In this document: piece by piece, positions 1-11,284 of the stretch
Layout: each line of letters opens with the position of its first letter
Numbering within the stretch: the first letter of the stretch is position 1
NCBI RefSeq assembly: GCF_024586455.1
Contig: NW_026089624.1
Location: forward strand, 19,869,341-19,933,340
Reading direction: 5' to 3'
DNA: 64,000 nt
From: Bactrocera neohumeralis
Taxonomy: Eukaryota; Arthropoda; Insecta; Diptera; Tephritidae
The notes under the pieces: model-generated
Database searches by the model: none
What the model saw: only the letters and a program-made list of their open reading frames with translations
What the model was told of the DNA's origin: nothing
Made by a program: the position numbers and the translations under genes

Positions 1-973
1 TTCTTTATAACCTCCTTAGAGGAAGTAGCAGGCCCCTTACTCCTCACCACGACCGACCAGGTCTCCACAGGCTTCGGCGTCACCGGTGTGATCGCATCCA
101 GCACAGGTGCAGGAGGCGGAGGCATCGGTGCCGACGGAGCCGGCATTGACCTGCTCGGCGTCGAGGGGTGACCCCCGCAACTTCCCCCAAGGGCATCTAC
201 TTGACCGCGAAGATGGGCATTCTCGGTTATGACCGTCATCAGAAGCGCCTCATACTTTGAGGCAAGCTCCATCAGCCCCTTCGCGGTCCCCTTGTCAAAG
301 CCCTTGGCTTCGAACACAAGCTCGTTTAGCTCCCCCGTGATTCTTTTGGCAGCCGCAACATGGCTGACTGCCCCATCCCCAACAACCACAGATCCCCTTG
401 GAAGAGCCCGCGCTCCCTCCTTATTGCCACTCGCGACACGAGTGACAACTTTCGCAGCGCCCTCCTTCGCGACGCCCACTCCTTTGCCCACCGTACTAGA
501 CGGATGGGCAACGCTCCCACTACCGCTACCTCCCTCGTTACGCGACGACCCCGTACGCGCAGCCACTTTCACGGTGGTGGCCACTGAGGCACTCCCACCA
601 AAACACCCGCTCCCTCCCTCGACACCTCCTACGTTACGCGGCGACCCCGCACGCGCAACCACCTTCTCAGCGGAGGCCACGTTGGCACTCCCGCTCCCTC
701 CCTCTGTACCCCCTACGTTACGCGGCGACCCAGCACGCGTAACGACCTTCTCGACGGAGGCCACGGTGGCACTCCCGCCACAGCTCTCGCTCCCTCCCTC
801 GCTTCCGTTCTCCTTACGCGGCGACCCCAAACGCGCCTTACTCCGCGGTGGAGACTTTACCGCCCTCTCGTTTCCCCCTCGCCGCCCGACGTGGAGTCAT
901 CCACGACTGTGGAAGCGGCGGATTCTCCGCTTCCAGCGAGGACCTTCGTCCTCCTCTTCCGTCCTCTAGGCAT
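1..973 (-). pseudogene. R1-clade-like LINE ORF1 (gag-like), partial, frameshifted
   Basis: Reading the minus strand from an ATG at 971-973 gives a basic N-terminus (MPRGRKRRTK), then an acidic/Ser-rich stretch. A frame change near 860 is followed by an open frame to the window edge. That frame has Gly/Ser repeats, a helical segment (about 190-330) and, at the edge, ETWSVVVRSKG followed by SSKEVIKK. In R1/TRAS-type LINEs a 'WSVVV..K' segment lies between the disordered ORF1 N-terminus and the RNA-binding CCHC region, so this is probably the first half of such an ORF1. The CCHC and reverse transcriptase would lie outside the window. Composition is far more GC-rich than the surroundings, typical of R1-type ORF1. 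The single frameshift suggests a dead copy. The clade call is from motif memory and is moderate. Confidence 0.6.
538..840 (-). repeat. Tandem Gly/Ser-encoding repeats inside LINE ORF1
   Basis: About 3.3 imperfect copies of an 83-96 bp unit start near 538, 634, 717 and 813. Each begins with a TTACGCGGCGACCC-like block. On the minus strand the units encode repeats of the form ARAGSPRN, GG.EGGSGS and VASAEKVV. They expand the disordered N-terminal region of the ORF1 protein. Unit lengths are multiples of three or close to it, so the repeats mostly preserve frame. Confidence 0.75.
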
Positions 974-1859
974 CTCGCTCCCCAAACTTACCGCTCAGTT
1001 GAACTGATCCGCTGGCGTACCACTAGCGTTGAAGGCTCACGGACAGAAAAGATTCTGGAGCAGATGCTCTCCAGGTGCGCGCGTCTGGACGCGCCGAAAA
1101 GTGCGACTCACGCAAGGGCCCGCTCAGTAACAGCGACCACCCAAGCGGTCGATTATAGCGTGCTCGCGGTGGCACAGCCCACAACCCCAACCAGTGGTCG
1201 GGTTAAGGCCACTCAATTGGCCGCCGGCCGGACAAAGTCCCCGTAACGGTCCGGAGTCGACCGATGTGGCGCTGAGCCGAATCGCACCGTGGGCTAAACG
1301 GTAGCGCTGTTACGACCGTTGGTCCTCACAGGAGTCGCAATCTCCAACACTGGACAGACGCTCGCACCCTTTGGGCAATCCTGTCCAGATCTTCCTGACA
1401 CTGAGCCAACTAACCGCCAGATGCTCAGCACAGAACTACTGGCCGGCAGTCCAGTCAGCAAGAATGCCAACAACACGGAGCTACACTGAAACCGTGCGAA
1501 GCTTCCGCCAATAACAACAACGTGGATGACCACGTTGTCCGTATATACAGTAGTAATAATTAAATTACTTACCGCTATAATTCTCCGAATACCGACGATT
1601 TGGCACACAAAAATGCACAAAATTGCACAAAAATGTGTAGCCGCACAAAACCACTCGCGGTCACCGACCCGAACTACAGGCAATCGTACCAACAATTCAA
1701 CCGAACCGCTACTCACACGCGCCAGGCAATAACGGTGCCAACTAATCGCGTAAACAAATACCCGCACAAAAGAGAATCGCAAAAATCACCGAAAAAACAC
1801 TTTGAATATCACAACGATGCGCACGCACGTCTATCCGCGTCGACAGTCAACTAACGAAT
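974..1859 (-). other. Probable 5' UTR and upstream flank of the R1-like LINE
   Basis: This is GC-rich DNA to about 1500, then AT-richer, without a convincing coding frame. It lies directly upstream of the ORF1 start at 973. Open frames here do not resemble any family I recognise. The upstream limit is set only by the start of the neighbouring LINE tail at about 1860. Confidence 0.35.
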
Positions 1860-2509
1860 GACGTCACTGTTGACAGTCATAACTTTGAAGTTGTAGATAA
1901 TTTCATATATTTGGGAACCAGTGTAAATACCATCAACAATGTCAGCCTGGAAATCCAACGCAGAATAACTCTTGCCAACAGGTGCTACTTTGGACTGAGT
2001 AGGCAATTGAGAAGAAAAGTCGTCTCTTGACCAAACCAAACTCTATAAGTCACTCATCATTACAATCCTGCTATATGATGCAGACGATGACAACATCCGA
2101 TGAGTCGACGTTACGAGTTTTCGAGAGAAAGATTCTGCGGAAGATGTATGGTCCTTTGCACGTTGACCACGGCTAATATCGCATTCGATGGAACGATGAG
2201 CTGTATGAGATATACGACGACATTGACATAGTTCAGCGAATTAAAAGACAGCGGCTACGCTGGCTAGGTCATGTTGTCCGAATGGACGAAAACACTCTAG
2301 ATCTGAGAGTATTCGACGCAGTACCCGACGTGGAAAGCAGAGGAAGAGGAAGACCTCCACTCCGTTGGAAGGACCAGGTGGAGAAGGACCTGGCTACGCT
2401 TGGAATATCCAATTGGCGCCACGTAGAGAAAAGAAGAAACGACTGGCGCGCTGTTGTTAACTCGACTATTATCGCGTAAGCGGTGTCTACGCCAATTAAG
2501 AAGAAGAAG
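1860..2509 (+). mobile_element. 5'-truncated RTE-like LINE, copy A (3' end)
   Basis: The sequence encodes the C-terminal end of a LINE reverse transcriptase polyprotein in broken frames. It matches copies at 13845-14682, 52876-53627 and 54257-54762. Recognisable pieces are STLRVFERKIL, RQRLRWLGHVVRMDEN, GRGRPPLRWKDQVEKDL and a final WRAVVNSTIIA before the stop at 2477-2479. These are typical of the region after the RT domain in RTE/BovB-type 'endonuclease-reverse transcriptase' proteins. The 3' tail is an (AAG)n run. Copy A has lost about 30 bp around 2040-2090 compared with copy B and is not functional. Confidence 0.8.
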
Positions 2510-3220
2510 CTACCCTCATATGCATACCTCTTTTGTTATGTATTGGTTAACAAAATTATATACATTCCTTATCAAACTATTCACAGTCTGTTAAAGCTAA
2601 CAAATACTTTTGTTAGAGAATAGGTTACCTAGGTGTTATGCTTAATAAAAACACTTATTACCCAAATTTCTGTTAGTGTTATTATTTTTGTTAGCAGTTT
2701 GTTACCTGTAACATGTAAACATGTTCGCGTGTTTTTACTTTATTTAATGCTAAAAACATTTTTACTTAAACTAGTTGTTATTATTAATAAATTCAATATA
2801 TGTCTGTATACATATACATAAGTATACATAGCGTGTGAGGAATAATCAATTTTATAAATTTGGCTTGTTAATATAAACTGTTTCAGAGTTATTTAAAGAT
2901 AACTGTCAATTAATAGATAACTGATAACTGTGTAAACAGAACACAAAACGCAGGTATAGGTACAACTCTAAAACAATAACAATATTAAATTTTTTTCTAT
3001 AACCTTTGGCTCTTGCTACTACTGTGAGCTCTTTGTAAGTTTCTGAAATACTTTTCTTAATTTTCTTGTTTCACACACACAACCAAAATCAGCGCGATTC
3101 CTTGCCATATCAGTCAAAATAACGTCACCGATAAAGCCCATATCTTATCGTCGTACCGGATCTTCAAGATGAACCGTGCACCGTGCAAGAGTTTTGCAAG
3201 TGCAAGAGAATCCCCCTATG
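2510..3220 (+). other. AT-rich spacer, nothing recognised
   Basis: This is AT-rich DNA with many GTTA/TAACA words. The short open frames have low-complexity products and no similarity I can place. No inverted ends were seen. Confidence 0.4.
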
Positions 3221-3224
3221 GTGT

Positions 3225-4085
3225 TATGGGTTGAAAATATACAGCAAAAAAATGTCTATACATGGGAAGATTATTAAAGAGAAAGCCCTTAGAACATACA
3301 GCCGACTTCAGGAGTTAGAACCATCAGTATACCATTAGAGAACTAATAAAATTGCTTTTAATGCAAGTCATGGATGGCTGACAGGTTCACAATGTAAAAA
3401 TTCAAGAATTGGCATAAGCAGATGAAAATGCTGCAAAACACTATCCGGATGATCTAGCAAAAATAATTCCAGAGGGCAACAGGTGGCCTTAAAGTAGCTA
3501 AAGTACGGGTGACCCTCTTGCTTTGCAGCAACGCATCTGGCGATAAAATGTTGAAGCCACTCTTAATAAAAAAAAATCCCTTATTTCAAGAGCTTTAAAA
3601 GGTAAGGCCATTAAACAACTTCCAGTTCATTTTATGGCGAATAAAAAGGCATGGATTACGGCTAATCTGTTTAAAGATTGGTTCAATAAATGTTTTTTCC
3701 TGAAGTCCAGAAATATATGAGACAAAAATGTTTAAAATTCAAAATACTTTTGCTTGTTGATAACGCACCTAGCGGCCCGGTGCTGGTACATCCGAATATT
3801 TAGTTGCTGTTTTTGCCGTCTAATACCACTTGTCTGATTCAGTCACTCGCTCAGGATATTATAGTACTACATTAAGCAAACGTTAAGATATATTTTAGAT
3901 TCAGTGGGAGAAAACAATTTGAATGTTTTGAATGCATTGAAAAAGTTTAATATTTTGGGTTGCATTACATATGTTTCTTCTGCCCTCTAACAGTTGCAGC
4001 AATCAACCTTAAAAATATATTATAAAAATATAGGTGCCGCACTTTCCAAAGAGTTAGATCCCACGTCGCGTCAATGGTGGTTTTT
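3225..4085 (+). pseudogene. pogo/jerky (TIGD)-like transposase relic
   Basis: Across several frames the plus strand reads like a CENP-B/jerky-type DDE transposase. An N-terminal HTH piece NASHGWL is followed by NASGDKMLKPLLI and LPVHFMANKKAWITANLFKD. Next comes FFPEVQKYM and the catalytic segment LLLVDNAPSG....FLPSNTTCLIQSLAQD. In the family these residues belong to the DDE_1 domain (TIGD/jerky proteins), and the Asp of VDNAP is the second catalytic Asp. Multiple stops and frame changes show an old, dead copy. No terminal repeats were identified, so the element limits are those of the recognisable protein. Confidence 0.75.
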
Positions 4086-4096
4086 TCAATTAATTT

Positions 4097-4418
4097 TTAT
4101 AAAATGTTTGAACTGTTGGTTCCTATTAAAACTAAAATTATTGTTAGACAAATGCTAACAGCAAAAATTTCACTTACCTCTACTTCTAGAGCTTTCTGCA
4201 AGAAACCCAGTTTACTTTCGATTTCTTTTTCGCTCCACTTATTATTTAAATTTTCTCGTTTTGGCCTTTCTTTATTTAACCAGCTTGTTCCATTTCTTCT
4301 TTTTTTGACAATGTTTTTAATTTCGACAACAGCTGATAGTTTGCAAACTAGTGTTTTAGTGTTGCTTCTTTGCAAGGGTGTACCAGGTGTAATAGCCCTG
4401 TACATTTCGATAGTGTAA
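4097..4418. other. Spacer with an unrecognised open frame on both strands
   Basis: Open frames of about 113 codons run on both strands and share most of their length. The minus product is basic and Lys/Glu-rich (for example KKRRNGTSW and NNKWSEKEIES), loosely resembling a helical Myb/SANT-type DNA-binding segment of a transposon. I cannot assign it. A partial duplicate of the next element's tip (AATAGCCCTG at 4391-4400) sits just before that element. Confidence 0.25.
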
Positions 4419-4420
4419 TA

Positions 4421-5065
4421 GCCCTGACATACGAGCAAAATTAATGCGCATTAAGCAACGCTAACGCGCATTACATTTTTATGGTAACAGACGGCAGACT
4501 TGTGCATTTAGACAGCTGATTGTGAAATTTGTTTACTTATTTAAAAAAAAGTGAAATAAAAATGAATAAGAGAAATTATTAATAGAAATTTTGGTATTTT
4601 GGAATATTAATATAAATTTACCGAAAAAATTCGTTTATTATTAAATGCGTTAAAAGATAATAGAGTGGAATTAAAAGCAATAATTGATTGTAATGCGGAA
4701 AAAGAGTGCGAAAAAGTTAAGAATATTGGAAAAATTGATAAAAAACTGTGCATTGTTTATTTTCTGCCATCTAAAAATATTAAAATTTGTTTTTGTTTAT
4801 ATACTTACACATAATTTAATTAGCAATATAAAACTGCTTACCTCTGATGCTGTAAACGCAATGGAGGTGGCAGACTTCAAGCGACATCTGTCAAAAATAG
4901 CAAAACTCGATCATTTTTGAGCAGTGTTGCCTACTCAAATTTGATAAATTCAGCTTAATGCACGAAATTCTTGTGCATTACAAATTTGCATTAACATGGG
5001 TCAAATGCGCAATTAAATGTAAATTAAGCCCGCCAATGCAAATTAGGGCTGTCGTCTGTCAGGGA
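4421..5065 (+). mobile_element. TA-flanked inverted-repeat element 'GCCCTGACAGACGA', copy 1
   Basis: The element is flanked by TA (4419-4420, 5066-5067) and has ends GCCCTGACA...TGTCAGGGA. The next block inside each end is rich in AATGCGCATTAA-like words. Three other full copies share the whole 620-670 bp internal sequence: 24720-26202 (interrupted), 32599-33262 and 34034-34655. It encodes no recognisable transposase; a 78-codon open frame at 4684-4920 is not conserved across copies. It behaves like a Tc1/mariner- or similar-type non-autonomous element. The superfamily is inferred only from the TA target. Confidence 0.8.
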
Positions 5066-5067
5066 TA

Positions 5068-5567
5068 TAAAAGAAAAAATATGCTCGCTAATTTGCAATT
5101 ACAGAGATTCAAGACCATTTGCACTAGTTTCTGAATTGCCCTCTAATATTGTTACATTATAACATGCAATTTTTATACAATGGGTGATATGTATATATGT
5201 ATGTCGTACAGCCCAGACAGGAAAACTAAGCAACTGGAGTTTTCAAAAAGTTAAGAAAAAATTATTTAAAATAGCTGAATCAAATAAGATAATCTCTTAA
5301 TAACATAAAAAATCCACTGCAAGTGTGGTGACACTATCGAGTGTCTTGAGAAGATGGTTTTCGAAATTACCGAACAAGTTTGTTCCTCATAAACAACACA
5401 CTTATTATTTACTTTCAGTCAATTAAAAAGCTTTTTTATTTGCGGCGGAAACGAAAGTGGCTATTGAAAATTTAGACAATATCTTTGATGAAATTCAGTC
5501 TTTAAGAGGTTTGAGTATGTTTTAATCATCTCCTAATAAAAAAATATAAATAATATATTTATTCTTA
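5068..5567. other. AT-rich spacer, nothing recognised
   Basis: No coding frame of note and no inverted ends. It lies between the TA-flanked element and the hAT target duplication. Confidence 0.4.
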
Positions 5568-5918
5568 TAAGTAATCAGTGGCGGATTTGCAGTCCTAGCC
5601 GCTCTAGGCCCTAGGCCATGTGCCGCCCCTTTCTCAGCAGCCATCATTATAGACTAAAGACATAATTCATGTATTTACTTTATTCCCACTTTTAATTTAT
5701 TCAGAAAATTGTTTAACTAAAAGCTAGCGGATAAAGCTAGTTTATAATATTTTCCGAGATTTCAGAGATAATTTTTAATAAAATAAATGTTTTACTCGTA
5801 CAATGTGTTACAAAACTCGTCTGCACTTAAGCGCAATCCAATTTGTTTAAAAAATCAGCTTCTATGTTAAGCAATGCAAGATCGTTTAACCTCTGCTCCG
5901 TCATTGTTGTGCGTAAAT

Positions 5919-7274
5919 CAGAGATGGGCAAATGAAATGTATGGATGTATTGGTAACAGCGAGCGTAAAGTGGCTACCATGGGACAAAGAACATTTGCAG
6001 TCAGTTGATTAACAAACAACAGCGAAGCAACATCGTGCGCCGCTTGATTTTTTTATGATACTATTTATGCGCGTACCTATATGTCTTTGTTCAAAATTAA
6101 TGACAAATATTGCTTTATGATTTCCGATGCCTTTGGTAATATGCAATGTCTTTTGTGTAATATGTGTGTAAAGGGGACCCGGGCATATAATTTTAGGAGG
6201 CACTATAATACCTTCCATAAATACTTTGAGAAATATGAGGGTATTGAGAGAGATAATTCTTCACAATTTCAACTTTATCTTAAAATATACGCTAACTAGT
6301 TTGCTAGTAAAAGTAGTCAACTCCCAATTTACCCCACCAAAGGTATCTGAAATTATAACATTTTATTTATGTTATACATTGCAAATGGGGCAAAAATATA
6401 CTAGGGCATAAAAAAACATCAACATACCGACTACCTATGTTACCTCGTTGCTGTCTGCAGCGCAACTGGCAGGAAAATCAATTCATTATCCCACAGTGCA
6501 AAACTGTTTTTTTCGCTCTCAATAGCGACTGAAATAAGAGCGTAAGAATACGTGTGCTGAGAGTAACTGCTCATATGAGTCAAAACGCCCATCTATGTCT
6601 ACGATTACATGGGGCAACTTTAGTTGCTAATTCTCGGGCGATTCTCTTTTGCTGTCGCCCATTACCTTCACACGAGCAACTTGTGTTGCGCAACTCTGCT
6701 CGAGTTTTTTTCTCATTCTCTTTCACTTTACTTTAACCCATTGTCTACTCTTTACTTTAACCCATTGTCGCTTCTTTTTCCTTATAGGTATTTGGGCCAC
6801 TCTATCACATATATTAATCAGCTCTGTCAATTAAGAAATACATTTTATTTATTAAAACAAACATATATCACCCTTTTTACTATCGTCTGAATCAATTTGT
6901 ATGGCTTCCTCCATACATTTCACAATATCTTTAATTAATTCGATTTTTTCGTCATACTCCAATTTCTAAAATATTTATATTATATTATGTATATTTGTAT
7001 ACATATTTGCAAATTACTTACCAAAAGATGAAATTAAATTTTTTAAATATATTTAAAATATTAATTTCAAAAAAATATACGCAAATGCAACTATGTACTA
7101 CGAAAGAAAGAACACGAATGCCGAAAAACGTCGCAGCGAACTGTTACGAATAAGAACACAAAGCGAGTTGCTGAACACAGGAAACTCGGCGCGATTCTCC
7201 TCTCCTCGTCGCCCCCTCGCCTATAAACTAAGAGTAGCCGCAACAAAAGTTGCCGTGTGTAATAAGGCTCTATG
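5919..7274. mobile_element. Second hAT element nested in the first, 8-bp TSD
   Basis: The direct repeat GCGTAAAT occurs at 5911-5918 and 7275-7282, exactly where the transposase reading frame of the outer element is broken. The insert begins CAGAGATGGGCAAATG and ends GGCTCTATG, a weak hAT-like inverted end. Rejoining the outer gene at the duplication restores the expected dimerisation-domain order, so the boundaries are well supported. The interior is AT-rich and mostly non-coding, apart from a BED-finger-like remnant at 6081-6299. It is probably a non-autonomous derivative. Confidence 0.85.
6081..6299 (+). pseudogene. BED/C2H2-like finger remnant of a hAT transposase
   Basis: This 72-codon open frame contains CLLCNMCVKG followed by YNFRRHYNTFH, a C-x2-C...H-x4-H spacing like the N-terminal finger of hAT or related transposases. 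It then has KYFEKYEGIERDN. It sits inside the nested hAT element and is probably all that remains of that element's own transposase N-terminus. No catalytic segment follows. Confidence 0.55.
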
Positions 7275-10200
7275 GCGTAAATAGTTTTTCACTTTCCGCA
7301 AACAAGAAAACGATCTTTCTCCAATACGAGTACAGTTACTGGCAGGTGTACATACACACACATACGAAGAGCAATATCTACGTTTGGGTAAATGGTTTGA
7401 AGACCTTCGGTTCGTACCCATTTCAACAAACTGACTGCACTCTTTCGCTCCTCATTTTTTATTCTGCAGTGAGAACGAAAATGAAGACATCTTCCGTAAA
7501 ATCGTCTTATAAGTCAGTAGAATAAATCAGTTGCAATGCCTTGGCCTTATCATCGACTTCTGAGATGTTTAGATTCGTCAGGTTGATAATAAAATAAAAT
7601 TTATTGTAGAGTAATTTATAAGAATCCCGATGTCTTTTCAGTTCTTCTGACAATGTATCAATTACTACTAAAAAAGTATTTATTCATTTTTTTGTTGCAT
7701 CTCTTCACCTGTATTTGTCTTGAAAATCTTTTTCGTATTCCTATACGAAGGACAGTTTTTTCGCTTTTTTTCCGAAATCATCAAAATTCTCTCTTGTTTC
7801 GCCAACAAAATGTATTAAAGCCTCGTACAGTTCTATGACAATGGTAATGTCAATTTCCACACTCCGAAGTTTTTTACTTGTGGCGTTAATGCGATCTAGT
7901 AAACATCCCCAAAACACAGCCATGAGGGCCGTTTCAAAACGTTCCAGTTTCAAACGAATACCTCTTGCTTCGCATATAACGGTTCTCTTCTGTTGTGTGT
8001 CATTTTTGATGGTGACTAGCGCTTTATGGATTTCATTCCAGGATTCGCGTAAACTTTTGCATGCGTCTGCACAAGCTGACCAACGAGTCGTTGATAGACT
8101 TTTGACGGTGAAATGGATTTGAAGAAGTTCCCAACGCTGAGTTGTCGCTGCAAAGAAATTGTATAACTCTTGGAGTAGAGAAAAGAGCGAACAAGCCTCT
8201 TGGCTGCTTTCAGCTGCACATTCACCTACTAAATTCAGCGAGTGTACTGAACAGGGAACATAGTCGGCAAGGGGTGAAATTTCCTTTATTTTAGCTTGCA
8301 GGCCGTTATAATTGCCTGACATGTTAGCTGCGTTGTCATATGATTGCCCGCTGCAGTTTGAAATGTCAACTCGCAATTCAGTTAAAGTTGAAGTAACAGC
8401 ATCTGTCATTTGTTGTGATTTGTGGCCTGTGTTTGGAATAAACTTGAGAAACCGTTCTATAGGTGATCCATTAGGCAGGACATATCTGATTACATAAGTG
8501 AGCTGGTTTACGTGAGATATATCCGGTGTCGAGTCAATGATCAGAGAAAAATATTTTCCTGTTAATATTTCCATTATAATTGTTTCCAAAATTTTGTTTC
8601 CCATAAGTCGAATGAACTCTTCGCATGGTGTTGAAGAAAGATAACTCGTAAATCCTGAGCCTGGATTTCCATAACGTGTAATGTGTTTAGCTAAGAACGG
8701 ATGGAAATCGGCGATAAGCTCTAAGGACATTAAATAATTTCCATTGTGGATTGATCCAAATTTTTCGTCGTGTCCTCCGAAAGGCAAACCACGTGATGCA
8801 AGTGCTTTTACGCATGCAACTACTCTTTTCAGAATGTTTTTCCAGTAATTTATTTTTTCATATAATTCCATTGTTAATGCGCGGTCAATGCGACCTAACA
8901 CGTTGCTTCGTTCTTTCGTATGCAGAACAGATAATTTGTGAGTAGGCGAATCCTCATGAGTTGACACTCGATGATTTTTCCAGTCATTCAAAGCTTCTTT
9001 TTGTCGAACTGACTCTCCCCGCCATTAAAAAGCAAACAAGGACCACAAAAAACACATCCAGTATAAATTTGGAATAAAATAGCCACTTTCGCGGAACTTT
9101 TTCACCATTTAAAAGCTGACGTTCAAATAAATGTCTCGACAACTGTCGCGCTTTATCTTTGTAAATGCGCTCACTCTTGGGAAAATAATTTTGGATGTTT
9201 TGATTGGCTCCGTTCTTACAAATGTGATCGCGCGTGAACTCGTCGATTGTCCATTTAGCTACGCACCGCACGCGCGTCTGCACGAGCTTGACTGACACGC
9301 ACGTAATCTTAACAATAGGTTAGGTACCTAAGTACCTATACTTCCTAGATACCTTATATGTACGATGTGCGAAATTATTTATACTTTGATACGCAAAAAT
9401 AGTGATTCAGGAAGATAAGCATACGGTTAAGATACTTTGCATTTGAGTTATTTCTTGTTAATCTTGTTGTTATCAGTGATTTTTTTTGGCACGATTTGCC
9501 GCCCTTAATATCTGGCCGCCCTAGGCCAGGGCCTACTTAGCCTTGGGGCAAATCCGCCACTGTAAGTAATATATACATACATCCATATACAATATATATA
9601 ATAATATATACATATAAAAGAAAGTAGTGTTAGTTACACTATTTATAACTCAGAACGGCTGAACTGATTTGGCTGAAAATGGGTGTGGAGGTAGCTTAGA
9701 ACCGGCGGACGGACATAGGATATATCTATTATAATTTGAGATATACATAAATAAAATATTGCACAGAGCAGTACAATATTTAAACGGAAACGATGAAGTA
9801 TTGCGTACAATTTGAAACTGTTCCTTCTTCAAAAATAATACAATCGACAAATATTGTGAATGGTAGAATAGAACCGCACCCAAATATGCAATGAACGGAT
9901 CATGTTTAGCTCGGTAATCAGTCGATGAATATTGGGTCTAATTATTGAATCCGTTTCGATCGAAAAACTTGACATTTTGATCGTTTTCGATGCAGTTGAC
10001 CTTATTTGCCGACTCGATAAATTACATTCCGTGGCTAATAGATGGCGCTAATTTCAAAATCATTGAAACCGCAAAATCGAAAATATTTGTCGAAATCAAT
10101 CCGTTGATTGGTGAACTACGTAAATTGGCAAAAATAGAGCATACTTACAAATGCTAATTATGTAAACAAATACCTGAAAACGCATTAAATTATGTTGTAA

Positions 10201-10362
10201 ATGTGTAATTTAGAGAGAAGAAACAAAAACACACCAACAAATTCAAATCACTCATATCCCATATGTGAGAATCATGACTACTGCCGGGATACTTAGCACG
10301 AACGTATCGTATTTGCAGCATACGGAAATCATATATGTATATATAGAATACTGAGTAAAAAG

Positions 10363-10551
10363 TTAATTTTGAAAAAGCCTAACCACCACAACATTCAGAC
10401 TTGAGAATCTTTTACGGTTAAAGTGCAGATGTTTATCTCTTGGCGGTGAAATTATCTTTACGTGATTTCCATCAACTGCCATTGCCACATCAGGATTTTT
10501 TGATTTTCCAAAAAAATATGTTTCTCTTTCTAATTCCTCGCTGGCGGTCAA
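10363..10551 (-). pseudogene. PIF/Harbinger (HARBI1-like) DDE transposase fragment
   Basis: The minus-strand product contains PDVAMAVDGNHVKI and SPP, then HFNRKRFSSLNV. This is the core of the DDE_Tnp_4 domain: in HARBI1-type transposases the first catalytic Asp lies in 'A(I/V)DG(T/N)H(I/V)'. Only about 60 residues are visible here, and later catalytic motifs were not found in frame. It is a fragment, not a working gene. Confidence 0.78.
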
Positions 10552-10948
10552 GTCAATGGAAATCCATCTTGAACATAGCCTATACTCAAAAATGTTGAGT
10601 ACTTACAACACAAAATGTCGATTGGGTCTCATTTATATTGAAGTCCTTTCCAATACAATGTAGATAACTTCCTGTGGCTAAGAAACGTAGACATACAGCA
10701 AGTTTTATTTTTGGAGAAAGAGAACCTTATCTTTTGTCATTTCCAAATTAATATTCCCTCATTTCCCCCAAAATGTATATAAATGCCGTTTTGTTGATCC
10801 GAAAATTTTTGATGAAACTGCGTATGTACATACATACATACATATGTAAATAAAATGTTTTTTTTTTTAGCTTAAATAGTTCAACTCAAATTCCTCAAAT
10901 TTCTGCGCTCACCACGAATGCTTACACTATTTTCATCATCACTATCAC

Positions 10949-11284
10949 TTAAATATAATGCAATTGTATCCATTTTAAATATTTGTAAAAACGAACCAAA
11001 AAGCTAAGACAATTAATTTCATTTTTCAAACTTGTCAAATTTGTTGATAACGCAGGTATGGTGAAGCAGGTTATCGACGGTATCAATGATCGCATGAATA
11101 TTTTCGATCGAAAATTCTTTCGGCAACGAATTCGATTTTGATGCGGATTCAATAATAGACCCATTATACCATTGGTGATGCCATAACATTGCCAGCCGAC
11201 TTTTTCGTCTTTCCACGCTTTCGCTTCTTTAGGGCGTCCACTGCCTTCGTTGTCCTCGGTGCTCATTTCGCCTCTTTCAAACAT
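10949..11284 (-). pseudogene. Myb/SANT-like second protein of a Harbinger element (fragment)
   Basis: The frame starts at 11284 with an acidic linker and then AWKDEKVGWQCYG. It carries on in a second frame as an uncharacterised tail with KSNSLPKEF and ENIHAIIDTVD. PIF/Harbinger elements usually carry a separate Myb-like gene next to the DDE gene. The position 400 bp upstream of the DDE fragment on the same strand suits this. A near-identical block (GCCGACTTTTTCGTC) recurs near 12592. Confidence 0.4.

Larger units (their letters stand above)
5827..9298 (-). pseudogene. hAT transposase (TTF-type finger + DUF4371), broken by an insertion
   Basis: The protein runs from 9298 through a TTF-type finger region (YFPKSERIYKDKARQ, then SKFILDVFFVVLVCFLM). 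A frame change near 9015 leads into a 416-residue open frame (8991-7741). That frame holds the RNase H-like core, with SLIIDSTPDIS and CSGQSYDNAANM, and the CSVHSLNL helix region. After 7741 it continues with stops and frame changes to TPASNCTR.GERSFSCLRKVKNYLR at about 7380-7275. There the nested element interrupts it. Coding resumes at 5918 with LRTTMTEQRLNDLALL and stops at 5827-5829. That tail is the hAT dimerisation helix, so the two pieces clearly belong to one gene. It is inactive because of the insertion, at least one frameshift and internal stops. Confidence 0.88.
5576..9562 (-). mobile_element. hAT transposon (DUF4371-type) with intact ends and 8-bp TSD
   Basis: The termini are inverted repeats, CAGTGGCGGATTTGC at the left and its complement at the right. 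An identical 8-bp target duplication TAAGTAAT lies at 5568-5575 and 9563-9570. CAG...CTG ends and 8-bp duplications are diagnostic of hAT elements. The transposase reads on the minus strand. The element is 3987 bp, of which 1356 bp is a second hAT inserted at 5919-7274; without it the length is about 2.6 kb, normal for the family. The ends and duplication are well preserved, but the gene is broken. Confidence 0.93.

Noticed and set aside
229..969. A 246-codon plus-strand open frame with Pro/Ser/Thr-rich product
   Set aside because: It lies opposite the LINE ORF1. Its composition is that of the complement of a Gly/Ser-rich coding strand, and the minus strand carries the recognisable WSVVV motif.
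1294..1782. A 162-codon minus-strand open frame upstream of the LINE ORF1
   Set aside because: No domain or family resemblance; it lies in the probable 5' untranslated region and overlaps other frames of equal length.
4684..4920. A 78-codon open frame inside the 645-bp TA-flanked element
   Set aside because: The frame is not kept in the other three copies, which have indels and stops there, so it is not a conserved gene.
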